Positions 1 to 13,400 of a stretch of 64,000 bases of DNA are shown piece by piece. Source of the DNA: Branchiostoma floridae (lineage: Eukaryota; Chordata; Leptocardii; Amphioxiformes; Branchiostomatidae). The stretch covers positions 16,562,294 through 16,626,293 of the forward strand of contig NC_049987.1 of assembly GCF_000003815.2 (NCBI RefSeq), given 5' to 3'. The notes below the pieces were generated by a model, which was given only the letters and a program-made list of their open reading frames with translations, searched no databases and was not told the origin of the DNA. A program made the position numbers and the translations under genes. Numbering within the stretch: position 1 is the stretch's first letter; the number at the start of each line of letters is the position of its first letter.

Positions 1-117
1 GGCCAAAAATTGATATACACGCGTGCATGGGATGTCATCCATAAAATCAAATCAACATGTCTGGTATAGGTACAGGAACCTATAACAATACACAGCTGCT
101 CTTAGTGAATGTCTTAC

Positions 118-3100
118 CGAAGAAGAGCGGACCCCCATCAGTGGGAAGTCATGACCACAGTTGTAAGGCACGAAGGTGATGTTGTAGACAGATTCCCCCT
201 CCGTCTTAGACACCATGACATCTTCGATCAGGTTTCCATCAAGGTCTGGTGCGGACGCACGCTGGAGCAACACGTCTGCAGGACAAAGAGTTTCAATCAT
301 TTGAGACCATTTTTACACTACAAACTGGTCACTTAACACGGGGACATAGTCTGAAACTCAAGGTACCTCTGGCTAGGAACAGGGTCAGAGCTCAGTCCTT
401 TAGCATCAGGGTGGTTAACGAATAGAACTCCCTGCCACAGGAGGTTGTAGATGCCAAGACTGTAAATGAGTTTAAATCAAAGCTGGACAAACTACAGAGC
501 AAGAAGTACACTCTGCAAGTGTGAAGATCCGGATCTACAGGCGGCCCCTTCTTCCTGAGGATGGCATCAAAGGTAATAATTTGATTAGGCCACACCAATT
601 TTATTTGCTGTTTCTCGTATTCTGCTGTGACAGTCCTATTTTTCCCAATTTGCAAAAATTGAGAAATGTTAACTGCCAACTGCCACTCCTGACTCCCAAA
701 AAAACTATGGGCCTTAACCCTTAAACTGCCATGCCCGGATACATATATCCGGCACACATATATACATGTCCTGTGTGCCATGCCCAGATATATCCAGGAT
801 AGCATACTCCCCCGAAGTAGCAGCTTTGCGCGCGTGTAACCCACGAACCCCAGAAGGGACTTCAGCCTTGTTCGGGGGTTTCTTTTTGGAAGTCAACTGC
901 CAACCCTGGCAATGATAGCATAAATTATAAACTTAAAATGTATTCAAGAACGTTATGAGTTTAACGCTAGTTCACCTTTATCTGCAAGGAATCCTATATT
1001 CGTAGTGTTTACCAACCCCGTAATAAGGGAAATCAGCTGAACAGACTGTGGTTTCAAGTTGTAATATTATATATCATGTCCGTCGACTTTATATCACAAA
1101 ATACCCATTTCTGAAAGAAACTGATATAGGTTACCCTAGGTATAGGATAAAGGTGAACTAGCGTTACATCAATTTACCCTCCACATTATTAACAAGAGCA
1201 GTCCTTCCAATGTAGAAGTCATCAATAAAGTAGTCCTCTTCCTCGACTTTTGGTGTAAGATGTGCTAGGAACAGGAGCAACCCTTGCATGACAAAGCCAG
1301 ACCCTGTTGGATACTGGGCTGACATCAGATCAAACAAGTTCACGCAGATATAGTGCCATCTGGAACAGAAATAGGCTGTGTTATAGTAATATGTTATTGT
1401 TAATATAATTGTTACTATCACAAGGGTCTGGAATGGCAGCCTGTATACAGTGCATAATATATATAAAACATGCAGAAAGTTATGGTGGTTTTGTGTTTGC
1501 GGCTTTCATGTTGGCTGCTTTACTGCAAATTCAAGTCAACCGCAAACATTTTCTGTTCCTTCTTACTACTTGTACATACTACATATTGTACTATATTGAA
1601 ATGTTTGAGGTAATTGCCATGGTTAAGACACATGAATACTTACAATGAAGACACAAATGATTTAGCGAATCTCTAATATCTTGAAACAATCAGGAGGGCT
1701 AAAGCATGGATTTCAGGACCTTTTCTAATAGTATATAAGAAAGAAATCTTTCATGTTACTGTAAATGAATTTAAGTTCGCGGGGATTTAATTTCGTGGTA
1801 GCCGGAAAAAGGACTTTTTGCAGCGGTTTTAAGTAGCGGTAACACCATAGACTGCAGTCTAATACTATAATAGAAAAATGTTCACGGTGGTTTCAATTTG
1901 GCGGTGAAGTGGTCACCGTGAAAACCGCGAACATTTCTACATTTTCAGTAATAAAACTCACTGTTGATCATTCTTCAGTCCAACATCAGGATAGGTCCAG
2001 TGAACTCGAGTGGCACCATTTTCATTGTATTTCACTTTGAGCTGGATCCTGGGGCTGAAGCTTGGCCCTCCTTTGTATGAGAAACAGGTCTGTTGGAAAC
2101 AAAACAAAATGGTTTTGGTTAGTGGAAAACTTTGTGAAATATCTATTTTTAGTTAAGTTATGTTACCAATTCAAACAAATAACATTCAGTTTACAGGGCT
2201 CGAAATACTGGGTGCATGTGCACCCAGGTGCACCCAAAATTGGAGATGTGCTTTTTCTATGGGTGCACAGGGTGCACCCAAATATTTTCTTAGGTTTGTG
2301 TATGTAAAGATATTAAAGTATACTAGTATACATCATATTCTTGACATCTAGGTGTTAGAAATATAATAAAAATGTCTATCATGGTACTTGTTTAAGAATT
2401 TGATAGCTTAGCTTGTAACTAAGTTTTATTATTAGGTTATTACTTCAATCTAAGTGGCGTACCCAAAAATTTTTTGGTGCACCCAATTTCTTAAGCTTGA
2501 TGCACCAGTGCACCTAATCCCAAAAATGAATTTCGAGCCCTGGTTTAGCTATAAGAGTCCCTTGGAAAATAACATAATGCATGCAATGGGGTGAAGAACA
2601 GTATCAAATATGATTTAATATATTTCATCCTGTTCTTCAACACAATATAGTAGATATATGAGAACTATTCAATGCATTCTGTATATCTTAGATACTTAAT
2701 TTAAAACTTGTGTTGGTCCCATTTCATAGCTTGTTAATAATTGATATTCAATCATAATGATCTAGTACTATAATATTATATATTTTCTCTGTTACAGTAC
2801 TAATCATGCATTATACATAATTTGATTGAAATTATTATTATAGTGATCAGTTTGAGGTGTGCAGAATACAAAATAAAAAATGAAATGGTTACGAGAACAA
2901 GTTAACGCTTAATTATCGTAAGATTTTTATAATAATGCAAAACATTCATGGTGTTCACAGATTTTGCCATGTCATACATAAACACACATTTGCATAATTC
3001 CACCAAGTGCCATTATACCGCCACCTCCAAAAGCGTTCTCAAGATTGTCTTCAACACGTAAATATCTGAATTGCATTACATATAGGAAATTTAACATCAG

Positions 3101-3430
3101 TGTTCAAGACAATCTTGGGAAGACCTCTCTACGAATGTTTTTTGTGGTGGCAGTATTACAACACCTGGTGGAATTATGATAGTCGATGTTACTCACGTAT
3201 CTATAGGTCTGCAAGTACACATCTCCTCCGTGGAAATGGGGATGGTACAGCCAATGGGGTCTCTTCAGTACCCAACGACCGCAACCCATGCCCCCTGGGA
3301 CCCTCGTTCCCTGCTGCCACCTGGTTGGTGGGTTTTCAAAGTCCCGATAGAACTTGGTGATGGAACTGCTGGGGTTGGTGATGGCACTGGGGCACTTGGT
3401 AGACAGCATAGACAGTACTGCATCGCGTAC
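118..3430 (-). CDS. PKHD1L1: PKHD1L1-like exons 19-22: cysteine-containing lectin-like region, to window edge
   Basis: Exons 3430-3197 (234 bp, phase 0 to 0), 2089-1962 (0 to 2), 1359-1178 (2 to 1) and 275-118 (1 to 0). They encode MLSTKCPSAITN, KFYRDFENPP, CGRWVLKRP, CFSYKGGPSFSPRIQLKVKY, WHYICVNLFDLMSAQYPTG, DDFYIGR and YNITFVPYNCGHDFPLMGV. The same motifs in the same order occur in vertebrate fibrocystin-L; the pattern (W-x-Y-x-C-x-x-L, D-D-F-Y-I-G) suggests a concanavalin-like or MAM-like beta sandwich, but that fold call is inference. The last exon ends at a clean GTAAGA donor at 117, so the reading frame continues off the left edge. Confidence 0.87.
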
Positions 3431-6400
3431 CTAAAAATAGAGTTTGTGGGATTCACTGTGACGGACTTAAAACTTAATTATCAACTAACGCTAGTTCACC
3501 TTTATCTGCAAGGTAACCTATATATATATATTCATTGTATTTATAAACAAGGTATTAAGGAATATCACCTGGTCAGACAGTGGTTTCAAGTTGTGATATG
3601 TTCAAAGTTGTGATATGTAGTTTGAAACTATCGTCTGTCGACTTCATATCCCTAAATACCCATTTCTGAAAGCAATGGATATAGGTTACCTCGCGAATAA
3701 AGGTGAACTAGCGTTTTAACCTTGACCCTGGTGCTGGTCAAATGTTTCCTTGTTTCACTCACTGACCTGTCCTGGAGAAACACACCTTGAGCATTGTCCG
3801 ATACCTTTCTGTCTAGATCATTCTCTACAAATCACCCAGACTCCAGGAAAAATAGTGACATATCAGTCACTAATGGAGATCCGTATAAAACCAAACCAAA
3901 CCAACCTTAAAGACACCATTTTCCTTGATACCAATTGAAATTTACAAGCACAGAAAAAAACACATGACCAGCTTTCCTACAAAGAACAATGTAATGGTTT
4001 GTTACTTTGCTCTGCCTGTTTAACACAGTGTGAGTCACTGTATTTATACTGAGTTCTGGGGTGAAGATGTGTACGGCAAATTCCATGGTGAAGATGTGTA
4101 TGGCAAATTCCATATAAACTACTGCATCAAATCATGATTTCCATTGGACACTGTCAAAAATATCAGTTGCGCTACACTTATGCGCTACACTTAGTTTTTA
4201 TTTTTCAATGTTTCTGTCTTGCATTTCTTCCTCTTGACTGGATGGGGCTGTGACATTTGTGTATTACGCATGGTTGAATCTCACCGTTGGTCCATCTGCA
4301 TCCTTTGCGATGGGATCAGAGAAGGCACCACCAAACTCCAGGGTGAAGGTAGCCAGGGAAGGTTTGCCCTCAGTTGTCCTCACTACAGTGGATCCAGGGG
4401 CATTTTCTACCTCAATCAGTGGGAAGGTTCCTATGGACATGGAAAGTATATGTTTTACATTTAGTTTCATCAAATGGCTAGGTTTTAATTCTGACAATAA
4501 CTAGTATGTATTGTGACTTATGCATCTTTTTTCTTTATAGAATCTGGTGTAAATATCCTTAAACAACTTTTACATGTAGGTACACTTGTATTGAATTTGT
4601 CTTCAATACAGTTGCAATTTTGTACACTTCCCATCACTATCACTTGATGTTAAAGTGACCTGCATAATCTATGCATACATGCATTAGTTGTGAACCTGAG
4701 CAAAACAGAAATAGGAAACAGAAATGGAATGCAAAGTAATGGAATGTAAATGATTGCATGGTCTAAAATAAAGCAGACAACACAAAATATATAAAAGCAA
4801 TAGTCCTTTGTCCACAAAATTTATGGGGTGATCAGACAATATTTGATTGCTCATCAGTTGCCTGATGTGAAACTAATAGAAGTAGTGATAAAAGTAATAA
4901 CCATAAAGGTATGTTAGCACAAAAATGATCAATTCAAAACTTGAACACACTGTAAGGCAGTGATATTATACAGTAACTTAAAGGTATCTTACCCTGGGCA
5001 GACCTGAACTCTACGACATATCGGGCGTTGCCTGACTTGGTAACCCGGACCGAATCAGGTGCGATGGAGGGCAGCTGGTTGAGGGCATTTTGGACAGTTC
5101 CTGCACTGCTGTCTGTGTTCATGACTCCTGGACATCAAAGGAGTTACAATAACGTTACAAACAGGAAATTTAGACTTTGTAACACCAAGAAAAGAAAACA
5201 AAAATGCTATATATAAGGTTCATCAATTTTTGTGTGCCTTAATTCATATTACACAGGCAAGAATAGAAACAAAGGATGTTTCATAATATGCAGTTTTGAT
5301 AGACTAAATTTGACAACATTTACCATGCAAATACATCGCATTCCATCATTATCAAGTTTGAAAAATACAGAATACATTGTACATTTTGTATTTGATCATT
5401 AAATTCAAGTCTAAAAAAACCATGATAATGTCATACAGAAATGAATGGACTGCAAGAAGTAAAATTTTCCAGCTATACAACAACTTCTGTTCCAGGTGAA
5501 CACTCATTAAAAAAAACTAGAATTAAATGGGTATTTAATTGTTTCTTTTTCTATATTTTTTCTATACATCTGATCTGTGTGGAATATAAAGTCAGATACT
5601 TAGAGGTAACGTTAGTTCACCTTTATTCGTTGGGTAACCTATATCCGTTGTTCTGAAAACAGGGCATTTGGATATAACAAGTTGAGAGTTAGTGGTTTCA
5701 AACCGTAACATCTTGAAAATATTGAAATTTGAAACCATTGTCCGTCGACCTGGTGCCATGATTCAAAGAACAGCAGATATAGGTTACCTCACGGATAAAG
5801 GTGAACTAGCGTTACATGTAAGGGCCAAGCAGTCATTTTCAAATGAGGTGAAGCATTAAGTAGCTAGTGGTAGTACTGTAAAATGCAGCTTTGCTACAGC
5901 TCTCACTTTAGGCCGGGCAAACCAGTGCACCCCTACTCTTGTTGAGAAGTGTGTTGGGTATGCGCAGAGGTTTGATGCTTAAGGCCTATACCAGTACAGC
6001 TCCATCATATATTCATTAGCCCACCTGCCTTGCACCACGAAAATAATGGATGCAAATTCCTTACAACATGTGACCCCAGATGCGGCAACCCAAGGACCAA
6101 ACTCTAGGTCATGAATGTATCATCAGGAATTCAATCCAAAGATATTGATATAGTTATACCATTGTCCACGTTTGTACATACCTGTGGTGGCACCGCTTAC
6201 ACTTAGCTTAAAGTTTGCTCCACTGGGGATGGTCACAGTCTGGACCTCATTCCTGGCAGAGGTAGTTGACCAGCTCGATAGTGTTACAATCTGAAATTTC
6301 ACAGATGTAACCAGTCAAAAAGTGGTAGCAGAAAGAAATGGAATGGTTGTAGAACATGACATATTTACAAATTTTCAAGGAAATCTAACAAGGCCTACTG

Positions 6401-9400
6401 ACACTCAAATTATCCGGAGCTTGTTTCATCCATATCTTATACTGGTTAGAATTTTTTTTATGAACTGTCCCAAAACAATTGTAAAAAAAACTTTTTGGGC
6501 AGATATCATATAACAGTAGCAAGACTTATATGTAGATTCTGACTTAAAATTAGATGGAAAGATATCATCAGTAAGTGTTAGTGAATACCATTACAACAAT
6601 AATGTATCACATTCATTTCTGTTTGATAGATAAATTCAACTACATTCTGGGAGGATATAGTTAATTAACTTTGTATAGACTTGTCTGTTTTCTATGCAAT
6701 ATATGTAGTAACTGTTGTAACAGACACTGTACTTTTGTTCTGTCAATAAAGATTTCTGTAATTGTCCAATATATCCAAAAAAGTTACCTGGACTTCATTC
6801 CGTGTTGTAGAGGTTGTTTTGATTTTTTGCTGCTCCATCCAGGCACTGTCCGTCTGTCCCGCGGTGTAGTCCGTATCGAAGTAGCGAGCAGCAACGTAGA
6901 CATTGGACCCACCCCCACCCTCATGGTGGGTCACTTCCATGTAGTACCTGATCAAAAATAATCAATCAATCAATCAATCAATCATTATAATCAATCTATC
7001 AAACGTCATTGCACAGCAATTGTATCACTCAGTCTGGCAACATCGACTATCATAATTCCACCAGGTGCCATTATACCGCCACCTCCAAAAAAGGTTAGTA
7101 TAGAGGTCTTCCCAAGATTGTCTTACCAAATGTTAAATATCCTAAATGTTATACAATTCAGATATTTAGGTGTTGAAGACAATCTTGAGAAGGCCTCTAT
7201 AACAACGTTTTTTGAGGGGGCGGTATAATGGCACCTGGTGGAATTATGCGAATGTATGTTACAATTCCACAATGTACCATTCTAAGAATAAATACTTGCT
7301 AACACCAAATATAATCATTGTGATTGTTACAAATCATGGAAGTTTCAAGTCTACTTGTTATCAGTCAATTTTTGAAGTTCAATGCCATTTAAATTAGTTT
7401 CAAGCAATAAAATCATTGTTTAATTGTAATGTTACTGTTCTTTTGTTCATAGAATTACAAATCAATTGGATATTAGGCAAATATTGATTTAGGACATCAT
7501 AACAGCATGTCTCGGGTAAAAATACAAAGTTTAGAATAAGAAATCTTTTGTAACTAAATCAATAGAATTAATGCTAGTTGACCTTTATCTGCGGGGTAAC
7601 CTATATATATACATGTGTTGTATTAAAAAAAAAGTATTTGTAGATATCGATTCGACAGAAGGTGGTTTCAAACTGCAATATTTTGAAACTATTTGATGCC
7701 ACCATCGACTTGATATCCCCCAATACCCTGCTTTCTAAAAACACAACGGATAACGTTATAGGTTACCCCGCAGATAAAGGTGAGCTAGTCTAGTGTTACG
7801 TTTTACATGTATCTAACTGAGTACATGAATACAAAATATACTAGTTAATAAACATGATGTATGGTTCACAGGAAGATGTTGGAACCATAAGCCTTTAGAA
7901 AAAAGTCCTATACTTTACAAATTGAACAATTGTCAAAAATTCTAATAAACATTGTTGTGAAGATTATAATTAAAGATTTGACCTAAATCAATCTCACCAA
8001 CCTCTTTCCTTTCTCCAGCATCATTTTCTCTGTGTGTTGGTTGTCTTTGGTGGTATAATGAGGTCGGTATTGTTTGCAATGGGCAACCCTGACCTAGGAG
8101 GATCATAGAGAAAATACATATTTATATGAAAATTAAACTTCCTGTGGAATTCACCAGACAGTTGTCAATCAATTACATTAATTGAGGATGATGATGTAAT
8201 AGCTGTCATAGTACAAGGTTTATATTATAAAGAGATATATTTTACAATACCAGCATGTTTTGCCATAAATGGTAGATTTTAACTTATGTTACGTCCCACT
8301 TGATTCTACAAGTGGTTTGATTTCAAACGATGGTTTCAGTCTGCAATATTTTGAAATAATAATAATAATAATAATTTTGCAGTTTGAAACCACAGTACTT
8401 CGACCTTAGTAGTAGTACCCTGTTTTTAAAAAGAACTTAAATAGGTTACCCTGGTGATAAAAGGTGAACTATTGTTACCCACACACACATTTAAAAAAAT
8501 GTAAAGTCAGGGCTCAAAATACCCACTTGCCCACTTGAAAATGCAACCACATTTTGCTTGGCGCAACTGAATTTTAAACCCAGGTTGCACACTGCGCAAC
8601 TGAAATTTTGCAGTTGGAACACTGCTTTTCCCCCACCTACATGCATAAGCTTTTGTATTTTTTTCAAACATAAAACATATTACATAGTTTTTTATGATTA
8701 GCTGATTTGAAAAAGGTACAACTTACAAGTGGGGCAACCTAAAATGTTGATGGCGCAACCTGGCTTTTAAGTGACAGGTTGCCACTTGGACAACCTGGCT
8801 GAAAAAAGTATTTCGGGCACTGAAAGTTGACTAACCCTTCTTGCAGGGTCCTCGTCTGGGCTCATGTACAGGTTGGACCTGTCGTCTGATTTGATGTAGA
8901 ACTGCCACAGTCCGGTCGCAGATGGTACAAAGAACGTCTTCATCCTTGTTACATAACTGTGGAGAAGAGACAAACCAATTAGCCAATTAGAAGACAGTTT
9001 CAATTAAAACATTTTCTTTAAATTCTAACATAATATATGCATACATCTGTAACATTATATTGAAATGAAGTGGATTAGCAATGTGAGTTCTTTATAGAAA
9101 TATTGCACTAAAACAGTGTAAAAATGTATTTTTGTGTTTTCTTGATTCGAGCTGCATGTTTNNNNNNNNNNNNNNNNNNNNNNNNNNNNNNNNNNNNNNN
9201 NNNNNNNNNNNNNNNNNNNNNNNNNNNNNNNNNNNNNNNNNNNNNNNNNNNNNNNNNNNNNGTATGTGTTTCCAAGCATTACTAGTGACAGAATTATTTC
9301 CACTGCATGAGCAAATTCAGACATCCTAAAAAGCTAAAAATTTTAGTTTTCGTAGCACTGTAAGTTAGTACATCAAGCAGTATGTCCAGGCACATACCTG

Positions 9401-10235
9401 TCCATGACATCTTCATCCCACCAGAATCCGTCTGATTTCGGACGGACCCAGTACCCTGCCCTGTCTGAAGTGTAGTTGGTCACTTCTGCAAAAGCCTCCG
9501 TCGACCAGGGATTGGTGCCGTTCCATTGTTCTATCTCTGCACCACGGCCACCTAGAGGGACAAAAAAACAGCAAAAGAGAATTTAGTATATGGTCTTACA
9601 TGATAGCATGCCTCATACCACTAAATCTTTACTAATTTCAATGAGAATCTCTCACTGAAAGTCAAGAAATTCATCTTTGGTTCATCAATTGAATTCTGCC
9701 AATGGTGTCAAGATGATCCCAATTAATTATAAGATACTGCATGACATGTTCTAAGATACATTCTCATGATTCCACCAGGTGTCATTATACCGCCACCTCA
9801 AAAAATATCTTAAATGTAATACAATTCAGATATTTAGGTGTTGAAGACAATCTTGAGAAGGCCTCTATAACAACGTTTTTTGAGGTGGCGGTATAATGAC
9901 ACCTGGTGGAATTATGAGAATGTATGTTATATTTTTGCTAAACGTAAGTCTTAACACAAACAGTACACAAATGAAACACCTATTAAACATCTTTTTTAAC
10001 ACCTACAAACATCTTCTTGGATTTAAGATATTCCTAACCATACTTCATCAAAAAGTGCACTGACCTGCCCAAGCTGCTAGGGGGCGCTCTGGAGCTGGTG
10101 GTGTGATACACTCAATGGTGTCGAAGGTTGGGGTGCCCACAACCTCACAGGGTTGTCCTGGAAAATATTACATAGTACTTTTCATCTTTTTAAACAATTA
10201 TCATATCTTCTGCATACACACATGCACACAGTCAT

Positions 10236-10286
<51 letters not shown>

Positions 10287-10375
10287 TGCATGGTAGCAAC
10301 TATAGTGTGAAAAAATTCATACAGTTGATTTTAGAACATATAATGTTACCCACAAAACACACTGACAGAAAAATA

Positions 10376-10416
<41 letters not shown>

Positions 10417-13400
10417 ACGCACACAGTCACGTGCACGCAAACACACACACACACACACAGTCTTTCTGCCTCTCTTTTTCCCTCTCACACACACTCACAC
10501 ACACACCATCCCTTACCTCCAACAAGGACCCTTGGCGGTGTCCTGCTAGTGGTGTAGTTAAAGAACCTCCCCCTGATGGTGATACGGGTTCCTCCTTCCT
10601 TACTACCTTCTGATGGACTAACACCCAATACCTCTGTAGTAAAACAAAACAGAGAATACAGTCAGAATACAAAACAGAGAAAACACTCAGTCATCAGCTC
10701 TATAAAAAAGACCAAGTAATTTGAAAATTTTGCCAATTTATATAACGCTAGTTCACCTTTATTCGTGGGGTGACCTTTATCCGTTGTCTCAAAACAGCAC
10801 ATTTAGGAGTATTAAGTCTGCGGACTGTAATTTCAAATTTGCATCATTTTCAAAATGTTCCGATTTGAAACCACCATCCGTCGACTTCCTATCCCTAAAT
10901 ACGTTTTTCTTACAAACAAAGGATATAGGTTACCCCGCGTATAAAGGTGAACTAACGTTAGACAAGTCATAACCACTGACCTGCATGTGTTTGAAATGAA
11001 TACAGTTCCATGTTGGGACCAACTTTGATGTTTTCTACTTTATTCTGGGACCTGTGGAAAGTAGAAGAAATATACAACATTGTGAATCCTAATCCTAAAA
11101 AGAATTGTCCAGAAATTTTGTTTCTATTTAGTGCTGAAATCAGGGCTGTATCCAGGACCCATCCCTCCATCCAAGGACAAAAAAATTGCTAGTTGGGATT
11201 AAACAAAAATTTATCCATAAAAAAAAACTCAAATTCATAATCCAATACCAATAAAAAGATAGTATTTTTGTTAGCTTGAAATAACAAACATAACATCGAA
11301 AACTAATAACATTTAGTTGAATGCATCAGAGGGGCAGAAAACAATTTGAAGCTTGAGACAACCCTCTTATAAGTGAAAGTTAAACAATACTTTGCTCTGA
11401 AATCTTAAGTTACCCAAGTAAAAGTAGTTATTACAAACACACCTGCCCTTGTTTCCATGGATCACAAAACTTCCGTTGTGACTACCTGTAAGCAAGAAAC
11501 AACATATCACCAATTAGGTAAAAGTTTTTATACCATATTTCTGTACACACAAGCTTAACCAACAAGCTTTAACTTCATTATAATGTTATTAAGTTGAACA
11601 TATGCATAGGATTCTCATAAGATACCTCCTTTCTTACCTTAGACAATTTCTTTTGCTCGAATCTTTAATTGATTAAATTTCTGCTGCAGTAGCACATGAA
11701 ACCACCAGGTGGTCCATTATTAAATTTATGAAAAATGTTATTTTGAAATTAAAACAGTTGTAGGTACCAGAGGTATATCGCCTTCAGTTTTATAGCTGTT
11801 CAGTGACATGTTTTTTGTTGGCACAAAGACTGGAGTTCAAAATGCCGTCTATACAAGTCATGTTGAAGAATAAAAGTTGGTACTTTTCAGCTTGGATGTG
11901 ATCGTCGATGATTATCTCGAAGCAGATCCCAACAGGGCTAACAATGTCCGGCTGGCCAAAGAATCTTTAGTTCCGGGCTATAGAGATCTGCTTTGTTAGG
12001 TCCTAATCTACTCAAATGGCTACTCCCAACCCATCCCCAACCATATCAGGGAAGCTCAAATGTGCTGGTAGTAGTCATACTGATAGCACAATGCTAAACA
12101 TTCTTCCAACACAAAAGTATACATGGATCTAATTTTCAACAACCACAGACTGTCGGTAACTCTCACGACTTGAAGTGATTGGTCATCAGTATTGATCCTG
12201 AAGAAGGCGACAGTGGCCTTTGAAAATTTGATCCGTGTGTACTTTTGTGTTGAAAAAAAAGTATAGCAAATTGTACTATGATCATCCCCAACTTTGGTTC
12301 AGAAGTGTTTGTGGCAAAGTCAAGGGGAGGTCCAGAAAGTGCGACACAAGGGGCTTACCGATGTGCTTGATCTTGACTTGGCATTTGAGGTTTCCCCAGT
12401 TTGATCCATCGTCCAGCTTAATCCCATACCTGTGAACAACAATAACAAACAACAAACTCAACTGTAAGGTGGCATCACAGGATGATGGGTCAAACTGCAA
12501 GGAGATATCAACTGGACATCGCTAACCACAGCTTTAAGCCTAGAATCTTTGCAGCTTAACAATTGCATGTCTTTTGAAAAAAAAAATCACTATGTGCACT
12601 AGTGGTTAACAGAATTGAAAAACAACAACGTTATAGAAAAATTAAATATTTCTCGTAAAATGTACATAGTAAGTACTCTTATCTTATTGCTGGGATCTAT
12701 CAAAACATATGAAAAGAAGATCTTAGAAAATCACACATTGTATTCATTCATTCATTCATTCATGTAGTCAGAGTTTTCCTGAACACTTATGATACAATAC
12801 AACACAATAAGCTTGTTCATGGTTTGAGAGTGATAGTGAGTGATACGTCCACAATGTATGACGCTGTAATTTCACAGTTCAAACCTTAACTGTGAACAAG
12901 CATATTCAACTCACAGTTCTCCAGTGGTTCCATCGACCAAGTCACAGATGTCATTGCCAACGTATGCTCTGCAGAAAGAAAGCATCATAAACATTAATAT
13001 ACAACCATACATTAGAATTAATGTTTTTCAGACTGTAAGAATGGCTGGAATCCTTCATCCATATATCTGCTTGGAGATTTCAAAAGCACAATGCAGTGCA
13101 TATTCTAAATGTAAATCGATTTTTTGCGAGGATTTGATTTGAAATTCAAACGGAAATGATGCCTAAGCTGTGCCTAATTTTGTCAGACATAAAGTAGTAC
13201 AATGTATATTCGTGAAAATAGGAAAAAATAAAACAATGCTGCAAACAACCTAAGATTTTATTTCTTATTATAATCTACATGGTACTGACCTTTCAATCCT
13301 ATCCTCTTCACCTCCTGCAGTACTTTGGTATATTGAGGTAAAGAGCCTTGCACGGTAGTCCACAACAGTTCCTGTAAAACACACAGATGCAAATGCTATC

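Noticed and set aside
3100-3613. Plus-strand frames of 86 and 145 residues
   Set aside because: They lie antisense to the PKHD1L1-like exon 3430-3197 and run into MITEs on both sides.
10103-10549. 148-residue plus-strand frame rich in Thr-His repeats
   Set aside because: It is a (CA)n microsatellite in the intron between two third-TIG exons on the other strand.
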